NCBI GenBank assembly: GCA_003447235.1
Contig: DLZV01000040.1
Coordinates: forward strand, 1 to 64,000
Source of the DNA: Prevotella sp.
GTDB taxonomy: Bacteria; Bacteroidota; Bacteroidia; Bacteroidales; Bacteroidaceae
Reading direction: 5' to 3'
Length of the DNA: 64,000 bases
The notes below the pieces were generated by a model, which was not told the origin of the DNA, did not search any database, and saw only the letters and a program-made list of their open reading frames with translations. The first letter of the stretch is position 1, and each line of letters opens with the position of its first letter. This document shows, one piece after another, positions 36,282-43,807 of the stretch. The position numbers and the translations under genes were made by a program.

Positions 36282-36842
36282 ATGCGTAAAATCACTTTAT
36301 TCATGGCAGCCATGGTGGCCCTGTTTGTCGCCGTGGGATGCGACAACAAACCCAAAGAGGGAAAGGTCATCACACCGGGGGTGGAGGGCCTGGACACGGC
36401 CGAGAACGACTCGACGATCTATGGTAAACTGATCGACGGCGGCATGAACAGTATGATTCTCCTGACCGACGACGGCGACACGCTGGAACTGCTCCGCAAT
36501 CCCGACGATACGCTGGAGGTGGTCAAGGGTGGCATCGTGCCCAACGACCGCTATGCAGTCATCGCCTATAGCAATTACGGCGACCGCTTTATCCGCACCG
36601 CTATCAACATCGAGTCGCTGAAGGGACGCTGGAGCAGCCTGGACCGCGACTTCGAGATCAAGGATGACGGTACCGTGACCTCGGCTGTGGCCTCGGAGAC
36701 CAATGCATGGAAGAGTTGGGTGATTCGTAACGGACAGCTCGTGTTGGGTCGCGACACTTTCGTCGTTGATGAACTGGGTGCTGACTCCATGCTGCTGGAG
36801 AACCGCGAGGGAATCTACAGTTTCAAGCGTGGCGGAAAATAG
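36282..36842 (+). CDS. Lipoprotein, lipocalin-like, unknown function
   Basis: 186 residues. Signal with lipobox ALFVAVGC (Cys at about residue 20), then a beta-rich domain containing two similar halves (about 45-110, 110-186). The region IESLKGRWSSLDRDFEIKDD resembles the start of lipocalin-like lipoprotein domains of Bacteroidota. It lies 13 bases after mazG and is probably co-transcribed. No ligand can be assigned. Confidence 0.65.
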   Translation: MRKITLFMAAMVALFVAVGCDNKPKEGKVITPGVEGLDTAENDSTIYGKLIDGGMNSMILLTDDGDTLELLRNPDDTLEVVKGGIVPNDRYAVIAYSNYGDRFIRTAINIESLKGRWSSLDRDFEIKDDGTVTSAVASETNAWKSWVIRNGQLVLGRDTFVVDELGADSMLLENREGIYSFKRGGK

Positions 36843-36905
36843 CCGCTGCCCGATTTCTCTGTTTTCAACTTCTCAACTTCTGAAATTCTCAACGCTACGC
36901 ACGCT

Positions 36906-37820
36906 ATGGAGCCTTTTCAGGTAAAGATCTTGGGATGTGGGAGCGCGCTGCCCACAGGTAAGCATTTCTGCTCGTCGCAGGTGGTGGAAGTCAGGGGGAA
37001 GCAGTTTATGATCGACTGTGGCGAGGGGACGCAGATGCAACTGCGCAAATATAGCGTCCACTTCTCGCGCCTCATCGCCGTCTTCATCTCCCATATGCAC
37101 GGCGACCATTGCTTCGGACTGCTGGGGATGCTCTCCACCTTCGGCATGACGGGGCGCACGGCACCCCTCCACCTCTATGCGCCCGCCGACTTCGAGGGTT
37201 TGTTTCGCCAGGAACTCGATTTCTTCTGCGACCGACTAGGCTTCGAGGTGGTCTTTCATCCCGTTGATACGACGGTGCAGCAGGTGATCTATGAGGATAA
37301 GAGCCTCACGGTAGAGACCATCCCGCTGAGCCACCGCGTGCCTTGTTGCGGATTCTTGTTCAGGGAGAAGCCTTTGCTGCCGCACATCCGCCGTGATAGG
37401 ATCGACTATTACAATATCCCGCTGAGCCAAATCAACAATATCAAGGCGGGAGCGGGATGGACGACCGAGGAGGGGGTGGTGTTGGCCCACGAGGAGCTGG
37501 TCACGCCAGCGGACCCGCCGAGGAGCTACGCCTACTGTTCGGATACGCGCTACCTGCCGGACCTTCACAAGCGGATAGCGGGGGTGAGCACGCTCTATCA
37601 TGAGAGTACCTATGACGACTCCAACATCGACCGAGCGCAGCTCTACTACCACAGTACGGCGGGGCAGGCCGCACAGGTGGCACGCGACGCCAAGGTGGGG
37701 AAATTGCTGCTGGGCCACTTCTCGGCGCGCCATTACAACGAGGAGGCTTTGCTGCAAGATGCGAGGAAGGTCTTTCCGGAGAGCTTCTTGACCAACGAAG
37801 GACTGACGTTTGACGTTTGA
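36906..37820 (+). CDS. rnz: Ribonuclease Z
   Basis: Zinc endonuclease that trims tRNA 3' ends, 304 residues. The metallo-beta-lactamase motif is FISHMHGDHCFGLLG (HxHxDH), with further ligands in STYDDSN and LLLGHFSARH near the C terminus. The N terminus KILGCGSALPTGKHFCSSQ is typical. Length and domain match the RNase Z/ElaC family. The gene lies 63 bases after the lipoprotein. Confidence 0.93.
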   Translation: MEPFQVKILGCGSALPTGKHFCSSQVVEVRGKQFMIDCGEGTQMQLRKYSVHFSRLIAVFISHMHGDHCFGLLGMLSTFGMTGRTAPLHLYAPADFEGLFRQELDFFCDRLGFEVVFHPVDTTVQQVIYEDKSLTVETIPLSHRVPCCGFLFREKPLLPHIRRDRIDYYNIPLSQINNIKAGAGWTTEEGVVLAHEELVTPADPPRSYAYCSDTRYLPDLHKRIAGVSTLYHESTYDDSNIDRAQLYYHSTAGQAAQVARDAKVGKLLLGHFSARHYNEEALLQDARKVFPESFLTNEGLTFDV

Positions 37821-37918
37821 TGAGCGGTAGGTGACGATTTATTGCCTCAAAGCGATTAAAAGATGTTAAACGGGCGTAGATAATCGTATCGCCCACCGTC
37901 TCATTGAGAATGTTTTAG

Positions 37919-37926
37919 TAACTTTG
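37919..37926 (+). promoter_or_regulatory. -7 box of the mini C-terminal-domain gene
   Basis: TAACTTTG, 18 bases upstream of the ATG; the -33 element is unclear. Confidence 0.5.
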
Positions 37927-37944
37927 CAGTAACCTATTGATTAT

Positions 37945-38262
37945 ATGGATATGAAGAAAAAGATATTTGCAAGCATAGTTTTGGCTGGAATGATGGCCGT
38001 GGGTGTGCCTACGATGGCGAGTGCTGAGGCTTCGGTTCTGATCATAGAGCAGGAGAGCCAGCGAATAACGGTGTCGGTCTCGGGATCGGTGCTACGCGTG
38101 TCGGGTGCTGACGGCGAGGTTCTTCATATCTATAATGTCACGGGCGTGCGCGTGATGAGCATCAAGGTGGATGGTTATGAGAAGAGCTACACGCTCAACC
38201 TCCCGAAAGGATGCTACATCGTCAAGATCGGAAAGACGGTGCGCAAGATCACGATCCGTTAG
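37945..38262 (+). CDS. Small secreted protein that is almost only a T9SS-type-A-like C-terminal domain
   Basis: 105 residues. A signal peptide (IFASIVLAGMMAVGVPTMASA) is followed by about 75 residues that look like a type IX secretion sorting domain: LHIYNVTGVRVMSI, then LNLPKGCYIVKIGKTVRKI. Known cargo carry this domain at the end of a large protein; here no cargo precedes it. A start at the third codon (ATG at 37951) is equally possible. It could be a stand-alone surface or adhesin-like protein, or a fragment. Confidence 0.6.
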   Translation: MDMKKKIFASIVLAGMMAVGVPTMASAEASVLIIEQESQRITVSVSGSVLRVSGADGEVLHIYNVTGVRVMSIKVDGYEKSYTLNLPKGCYIVKIGKTVRKITIR

Positions 38263-38321
38263 TATCAGTATCGGTTGCCTATCGACGACAGATACCCCTT
38301 AACTGCTTATTCCCTATATCA

Positions 38322-38870
38322 ATGGTTTCTCTGCCTGGCGAGTCTGAGATACAGCAAATGTTGGCTGACCCCGCCCAAAGGCAGAGTGCTTTTTCCACGC
38401 TTGTCAGGACGTATAGTCGTCCGCTCTACTGGAAAATACGCGGCATTGTCGTGACCCACGAGAATGCCGACGACGTGCTGCAGAACACTTTTTTGAAAGC
38501 TTGGCGCAATTTGGACGACTTTCGTGGAGGGTCTAAGTTGAGTACTTGGCTCTACCGTATTGCTGTCAACGAGTCTCTTGACTATCTCCGCAAGGAAAAG
38601 ACGCGTGCGCAGCAGGCCGACTCCCCCCTTTCTTTGGCCGACCGCCTTTCTTCCGATCCTTATTTTGATGGCGACAGGGCCCAGGCCCTTCTCCAGGAGG
38701 CCGTAGCCACGCTGCCCGAAGTACAACGGGCCGTCTTTACCCTCCGCTATTTCGACAATATGAAATACAAGGAAATGAGTCAGGTCTTGCAGACCAGCGA
38801 AGGTGCACTCAAGGCTTCCTACCATTTCGCAGTGGAGAAAGTGACCAACTATCTACAGGCTCATCAGTAG
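38322..38870 (+). CDS. ECF-type RNA polymerase sigma factor
   Basis: 182 residues. Region 2 (DDVLQNTFLKAWRNLDDFRG, STWLYRIAVNESLDYLRKE) and region 4 (LPEVQRAVFTLRYFDNMKYK, SEGALKASYHFAVEKV) are both complete. The start at 38322 removes an upstream extension that overlaps the previous gene. No anti-sigma gene follows; instead the 3' end overlaps the convergent permease gene by 7 bases. Confidence 0.9.
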   Translation: MVSLPGESEIQQMLADPAQRQSAFSTLVRTYSRPLYWKIRGIVVTHENADDVLQNTFLKAWRNLDDFRGGSKLSTWLYRIAVNESLDYLRKEKTRAQQADSPLSLADRLSSDPYFDGDRAQALLQEAVATLPEVQRAVFTLRYFDNMKYKEMSQVLQTSEGALKASYHFAVEKVTNYLQAHQ

Positions 38871-39901
38871 GACCGTTTGTGCAAGATGATGTAGATGATG
38901 ACGGGTGCACCGATGAGTGGTGTGACGGCATTGATGGGCACGTTGCCCCCGTCGGTGGGTAGCGAGCAGACCAGGTTGCAGAGCAGGGCTACGACGCTTC
39001 CACAGAGAATGGTGCAGGGCATGAGCGCTCGTTGGTCATCGTTGCCAAGTAGCAGGCGCGCGATATGGGGCACGGCCAGTCCGATGAAAGCAATGGGGCC
39101 ACAGAAGGCTGTGGTCGTGGCGGTGAGCAGTCCGACAAGGAGAAGCAGCACGTTGCGCAGCCGTCGGGTGGCTACGCCCATGCTCTCGGCATATTGCGCA
39201 CCCAGTTGGATGATATTCAGTGGTTTGATGAGCAACAGGCAAGCCGTGAGGCCCACCAGAGTGACGGTCGAAAAGGCGGGCATCAGTGCCATCGAAACCC
39301 CACCGAAGTGCCCCAAGCCCCAAATCATAAAACTCCTAACGCCCTCCTCGGTGGCAAAATAGTTGAGCAGCGAGACCACCGACGAGGCCACATAGCCCAC
39401 CATCATACCGACGATGAGCAGCATGAGGCCATGGCGCATGATGGTAGAGAAGAGGAAGATGATCGCCGTCACGGCCATGGCCCCGACGAAAGCTGCCCCG
39501 ACGACGGCCATAAAACCCGTCCAAGAAAAGAGTGCCGTACTCACGCTGCCTCCCCAGAGTAGCATGACGAGGGCCACGCCAAGGCTTGCTCCACTACTCA
39601 TGCCGAAGACGTCGGGACCCGCCAGGGGGTTGCGAAAAGCCGTCTGTAGCATCAGGCCGCTGGCTGCCAGTGACGCACCACAGAGTGTAGCCGTCAGAGC
39701 CTGGGGCAGGCGCGTCTCCAGGACGATATACTGCCAACTGGACTTCGCGCTCGTCTCGCCCAGGAGAATAAGGGCGACCTCATGGCAGGGGATCCTCACG
39801 GGCCCGATGAGGAGAGAGAGGGCGAAGAGAAGGGTAGCGAGCAGCGCCAGGATTAATCCGATGATCATTCCTTTGGCGATATGGCGATGAGGTAATGTCA
39901 T
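38864..39901 (-). CDS. FecCD-family ABC transporter permease
   Basis: 345 residues, about ten spans. Family segments include RLPQALTATLCGASLAASGL, LAGPDVFGMSSGASLG and FIGLAVPHIARLLLGNDD. It imports a siderophore, haem or cobalamin with the binding lipoprotein encoded 112 bases upstream. No ATPase gene follows: the next gene is the convergent sigma factor, whose end it overlaps. Confidence 0.9.
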   Translation of the reverse strand: MTLPHRHIAKGMIIGLILALLATLLFALSLLIGPVRIPCHEVALILLGETSAKSSWQYIVLETRLPQALTATLCGASLAASGLMLQTAFRNPLAGPDVFGMSSGASLGVALVMLLWGGSVSTALFSWTGFMAVVGAAFVGAMAVTAIIFLFSTIMRHGLMLLIVGMMVGYVASSVVSLLNYFATEEGVRSFMIWGLGHFGGVSMALMPAFSTVTLVGLTACLLLIKPLNIIQLGAQYAESMGVATRRLRNVLLLLVGLLTATTTAFCGPIAFIGLAVPHIARLLLGNDDQRALMPCTILCGSVVALLCNLVCSLPTDGGNVPINAVTPLIGAPVIIYIILHKRSY

Positions 39902-40013
39902 GTTCCTAAAAGAGATTCTTCTTGCGATGTATTTCCTTTATATAATATACTTCTAATATACTTCCACTCTATTATCTATAATTATAATGTAGTTCCTTTC
40001 TGCGGTAGTTCCT

Positions 40014-41147
40014 TTATACGATGGGTTGATAATAGCGCAAGTCGCTGCCCAGTCGATCGCGCAGAGCAGGGTGGAAGAGGACGATTAGATCGCGGAGGAG
40101 CCAGTCGGGACGCCACGACACTTCCTCGAAATAGGGTTTGCGGTCCACGGGGCATCCGTAGATTCGTCCTTCCTTGAAGGCCCGCAGTTGCTCGTAGCCC
40201 GCACACTCCGTCCGCAACTGCCTCTTGGTCAGATGCCCCTGGAAACTCATCAGCCAGATGTCGGCCTCTCCCGCCTTGTCGAGTACGGTCTCGAAGGATA
40301 GGGGCAGCGACCCGCTATGGGTGTCGGAGGCGTAGGCGTAGGAGATGTGGGCGTCGCGATAGATCAGTCCCATGCTGCTTCTGCCTCCTGGCAGATACCA
40401 GGTGGATCCAGTCTTGCGCTCAGGAAGGACGCTCCGACGCTCTTTGTCGCCCTTGGCGAGGGCAGAAAGCCGTTGGTATTCACGTTCCACGATCCGAAAC
40501 AGACTGTCGGCCTGCTCGCCGCGCCCCACCAGCCGTCCGTAGAAGCGCATCCATTCCGCACGCCCCAGGGCCGAAGTCTCCATATAGTCGGCACATTCGA
40601 TGATGGGAATCCCCGTCTTTTCGAGCACGCCATACCCGCCACTGTTCTCGAAAGGAGAGAGCAGGACAGCGTCAGACTGCAGATCAACGATGCGTTCCAC
40701 ATTGGGATTCATCGCCTCGCCGCAGTCGGCAATGGCGTCTTTGGCCTCTGTCAGCCGGAGGCGTCGCTGCACGTCGGGGATGAGCATATATTTCGCGTCG
40801 GCCACGCCCGCGATCCGCTGGCCCTCGCCGAGCCACTCCAGCAGGTTGGCATGGGCCGTCGTGAAGACCACCATCCGCTGCAAGGGCACGTGGACCACCG
40901 TGCCGTCGCCAGGGGGCTGTGTGCCCTCATGGCCAACGAGGTAGTAGGTGTGGAGTGTCTTCCCGGGTTTCCACGGGTCGCGAAGTTCCACACGCGTGTA
41001 ACCCTCGAAGGCCGTCATGCGTAGGTTTTGGGCGTAGGCCAGTGTGATTTCCTTTCCCTCCCCCGATGGCGTCGTGGACTTCGAAGTGCGTCCACAACTG
41101 CAGAAAATGAGGATGAGAAATGTATAAAAAAGCATTTTTCTATCCAT
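40014..41147 (-). CDS. ABC transporter substrate-binding lipoprotein (BtuF/FepB type)
   Basis: 377 residues. Lipobox ILIFCSC (Cys at about 16-18), then two Rossmann-like lobes of the cluster A-2 binding-protein fold. VVVFTTAHANLLEWLGEGQR and NPNVERIVDLQSDAVLLSP mark the first lobe; WLMSFQGHLTKR marks the second. Its substrate is probably an iron chelate or corrinoid. The following permease suggests an operon. An AT-rich 112-base spacer with AATATACTTC repeats lies between them. Its -7 box is at 41168-41175. Confidence 0.85.
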   Translation of the reverse strand: MDRKMLFYTFLILIFCSCGRTSKSTTPSGEGKEITLAYAQNLRMTAFEGYTRVELRDPWKPGKTLHTYYLVGHEGTQPPGDGTVVHVPLQRMVVFTTAHANLLEWLGEGQRIAGVADAKYMLIPDVQRRLRLTEAKDAIADCGEAMNPNVERIVDLQSDAVLLSPFENSGGYGVLEKTGIPIIECADYMETSALGRAEWMRFYGRLVGRGEQADSLFRIVEREYQRLSALAKGDKERRSVLPERKTGSTWYLPGGRSSMGLIYRDAHISYAYASDTHSGSLPLSFETVLDKAGEADIWLMSFQGHLTKRQLRTECAGYEQLRAFKEGRIYGCPVDRKPYFEEVSWRPDWLLRDLIVLFHPALRDRLGSDLRYYQPIV

Positions 41148-41167
41148 TATCGCTCAATTTTACGTCG

Positions 41168-41175
41168 CAAAGGTA
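41168..41175 (-). promoter_or_regulatory. -7 box of the ABC binding-protein gene
   Basis: TACCTTTG on the minus strand, 20 bases before the ATG. It lies between the start codon and the divergent DASS promoter. Confidence 0.55.
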
Positions 41176-41193
41176 CAAAAAACCGCTCAAATC

Positions 41194-41224
41194 TTTGCAG
41201 GGTAAAGGAAAAAATGTAACTTTG
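41194..41224 (+). promoter_or_regulatory. Promoter of the DASS symporter gene
   Basis: TTTG (41194-41197), 19 bases, TAACTTTG (41217-41224). A leader of about 115 bases with a short hairpin (CGCTC/GAGCG near 41259-41273) precedes the start. Confidence 0.75.
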
Positions 41225-41342
41225 CACGAGACGGGATACGACTGGCAAGGTGAGAGCACGCTCTTGTCGAGCGCATGTGTACTATCTTGTTCCCTATTAC
41301 ATTATAAACAATCAAAAGTAAACCAAAACAAAATTTAGAATC

Positions 41343-42809
41343 ATGGCAGAAGAGAATTCTAATGTTTTGACCAACCATTATGACAAAAAGAAGATCATCC
41401 AGTTCTTCGTTATCATGGTTGTCACGGCCATCGTTTGGAACTTGCCGATCGACACTTTCGGCATTGACGGCCTCACCATCGTGCAGCAACGCATCATTGC
41501 GATCTTTGTGTTCGCTACCTTGTCGTGGCTGACGGAGTGTATTCCCTCTTGGGCTACATCGCTCGGAATTATCACCATCATGTGTCTGACCGTTTCGGAC
41601 AATGCGCTGATGCCCTTCAAGGGTGAGAACATCGGCGAACTGATGGACTCTAAGCATATCATGGCGTCCTTCGCCGACCCCACCATCATGCTCTTCCTTG
41701 GTGGATTTATCTTGGCTGCCGCAGCTACTAAGTCGGGTCTCGACGTGCTGCTGGCGCGCAACCTCATTCGGCCTTTCGGTACGAAGAGTGAGAATGTGCT
41801 CCTGGGCTTCTTGCTGATCACGGGTATCTTCTCCATGTTCGTCTCCAATACGGCTACCGCCGCCATGATGCTGACGTTCCTTACGCCGGTCTTCGCCGCC
41901 CTGCCTGCCAACGGCAAGGGACGCATCGCGCTGACCATGAGTATTCCTATCGCCGCCAACCTTGGTGGTATGGGAACGCCGATCGGTACGCCGCCGAACA
42001 TGATCGCTCTGAAGTTTCTCAACGATCCTGCGGGTCTGAACATGGGCATTGACTTCGGTCACTGGATGGCCTTCATGTTCCCGCTCGTCATCATCCTGCT
42101 TATCATCTCTTGGCGCATCCTTCTGTTCTTCTTCCCGTTCTCGAAGAAGACCATCGAACTGGAGATCAAGGGTTCCGTCCACCACGGATGGCGCATGAAT
42201 GTGGTCATCGTGACCTTCATCATCACCATCCTCCTGTGGGTGATTCCGAAGTCGGTCACGGGTATCGACTCCTACAATGTGGCCATGGTGCCGATTGGCG
42301 TCTTTGCCGTCACGGGTGTCATCACGGCCAAGGACTTGCAGGAAATCAACTGGAGTGTGATTTGGATGGTGGCCGGTGGTTTCGCCCTTGGCTTCGGTAT
42401 GAATGGTAGCGGACTGGCCGACGCGGCGCTGGAGAGCATCCCGTTTGGCGAATGGAGTCCGATCGTGATTCTCTTGATTTCGGGCCTTATCTGCTACATC
42501 CTCTCCAACTTCATCTCCAACACGGCCACGGCCGCATTGCTCGTCCCGATCCTCGCCGTCGTCTGCACGGGTATGGGTGACAAACTCCACGCCCTCGGTG
42601 GCACGAGCACCGTCCTCATCGGTATCGCCATTGCTGCCAGCTCCGCTATGTGTCTCCCGATTTCCACTCCGCCGAATGCCATAGCCTACTCCACGGGTCT
42701 CGTCAAGCAGAACGACATGCTCAAGATGGGCCTCATCTGTGGCATCGTCTCGCTGGTGCTGGGCTACTCTGTGCTCTATTTCATCGGCAAGTCGGGTTTC
42801 CTGCTTTAG
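41343..42809 (+). CDS. DASS/SLC13-family sodium:anion symporter
   Basis: Imports dicarboxylates (succinate, fumarate, malate) or sulfate with Na+. 488 residues. The two SNT signature loops are intact, SNTATAAMMLTFLTPV and SNTATAALLVPILAV, as are the conserved MGTPIGTPPNMIALKF and LPISTPPNAIAYSTG segments. These duplicated motifs form the sodium and carboxylate sites of VcINDY-like transporters. It is monocistronic with its own promoter and terminator. Confidence 0.93.
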   Translation: MAEENSNVLTNHYDKKKIIQFFVIMVVTAIVWNLPIDTFGIDGLTIVQQRIIAIFVFATLSWLTECIPSWATSLGIITIMCLTVSDNALMPFKGENIGELMDSKHIMASFADPTIMLFLGGFILAAAATKSGLDVLLARNLIRPFGTKSENVLLGFLLITGIFSMFVSNTATAAMMLTFLTPVFAALPANGKGRIALTMSIPIAANLGGMGTPIGTPPNMIALKFLNDPAGLNMGIDFGHWMAFMFPLVIILLIISWRILLFFFPFSKKTIELEIKGSVHHGWRMNVVIVTFIITILLWVIPKSVTGIDSYNVAMVPIGVFAVTGVITAKDLQEINWSVIWMVAGGFALGFGMNGSGLADAALESIPFGEWSPIVILLISGLICYILSNFISNTATAALLVPILAVVCTGMGDKLHALGGTSTVLIGIAIAASSAMCLPISTPPNAIAYSTGLVKQNDMLKMGLICGIVSLVLGYSVLYFIGKSGFLL

Positions 42810-42860
42810 TCAGGACTCCTACTCTTTCGTAAAGATTAGTAGATTGATTTCAAGATAGCT

Positions 42861-42900
42861 GGGTCCTATAACCATGTACCATTGGTAATGGTTAGAACCC
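42861..42900 (+). other. First hairpin downstream of the DASS gene
   Basis: GGGT/ACCC, AACCAT/ATGGTT and TACC/GGTA arms nest into one interrupted stem centred near 42882. There is no T-run; it may stabilise the message end. Confidence 0.4.
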
Positions 42901-42914
42901 ACGGGTAGAATGAA

Positions 42915-42951
42915 GGGTGGTATGGAGAGCAAGTGTGCTCTCCAGCCACCC
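42915..42951 (+). terminator. Terminator of the DASS gene
   Basis: GGGTGG, GGAGAGCA, loop, TGCTCTCC, CCACCC, followed by ATTTTAG. Confidence 0.7.
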
Positions 42952-42983
42952 ATTTTAGTCGCATAGATTCAACTCAAAGAAAT

Positions 42984-43613
42984 ATGATACGCAACTTGGT
43001 GTTTGATTATGGTGGCGTCGTGGTGAATGTTCACGGTTCGGTGGTGCGGCGCGCCTTTATGGACCTGCGCGTGGCCCGATGGAAGCAGATCCTCTACTAT
43101 CGGCGCATCAAGCGGTTGAAGGACGACTTCATCGATGGAGTGCGGCCTGCGGAGGAAGTCCTCAACGAGATCCACGCTCTCTGCGGGCGGGGTGTTTCTC
43201 GTTCGCAACTCTCCCAGGTGATGGGACTATTGGCGGGTGAGTTGCCTCCCGAACGCATCCGGACGATCGCCTCGCTTCGAGAGAAGTATCGCGTCTATGT
43301 GCTGAGCAATATCAACGACTCACTTTGGCAGACCAGCGTCCGACAGATCGAAGCCCTGGGCCTCTCGGTGGCTGACTGCTTCGACGCAACCTTCCTCTCC
43401 TACGAGATGGGGGTGGCCAAACCCGACGAGGCCATCTATCAGCAGATGATAGCGGAGACGGGGATGATTCCTGCCGAGACTCTCTACTTCGACGACCGCC
43501 GCAACAATGTGGAAGCCGGTCTGCGCCTTGGTTTTCAGGCCCATCAAGTCGTCAGCAATCAGTTGGAGGCGTGTCCTGCTTTTGCCCGCCTATTGGGTGA
43601 TAGTGGGCAGTGA
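42984..43613 (+). CDS. HAD-superfamily hydrolase
   Basis: 209 residues. Motif I is NLVFDYGGVVV (Asp nucleophile at about residue 8; the second Asp of DxD is replaced by Gly-Gly). Motif II is YVLSNIND, motif III the Lys in VAKPDEAIYQQM, and motif IV is YFDDRRNNVEAGLRLGFQAH. This matches the YihX/sEH-like group of sugar phosphatases and haloacid dehalogenase-like enzymes, many of which begin DxGGV. Substrate unknown. The start follows the terminator hairpin by 33 bases. Confidence 0.85.
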   Translation: MIRNLVFDYGGVVVNVHGSVVRRAFMDLRVARWKQILYYRRIKRLKDDFIDGVRPAEEVLNEIHALCGRGVSRSQLSQVMGLLAGELPPERIRTIASLREKYRVYVLSNINDSLWQTSVRQIEALGLSVADCFDATFLSYEMGVAKPDEAIYQQMIAETGMIPAETLYFDDRRNNVEAGLRLGFQAHQVVSNQLEACPAFARLLGDSGQ

Positions 43614-43791
43614 CAGGTGAGAACTGTGCTACCATCAAGGTGTGATGGCCGTGTCGTCAAAAAACTACGGTCCTGCTGTCAAAGTGTAATGAACGTCTAA
43701 CCAAGTTGTAATGATGGCACAATAGCAAGGTAATATCGACGTGGAAGGGGTAAAAAACGGGCGAGAGGGTGGCTATCTCAAACTTTTTTTG

Positions 43792-43799
43792 TAGTTTTG
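43792..43799 (+). promoter_or_regulatory. -7 box of tamB
   Basis: TAGTTTTG, ending 8 bases before the ATG. No convincing -33 element. Confidence 0.5.
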
Positions 43800-43807
43800 C
43801 ACTTCCA

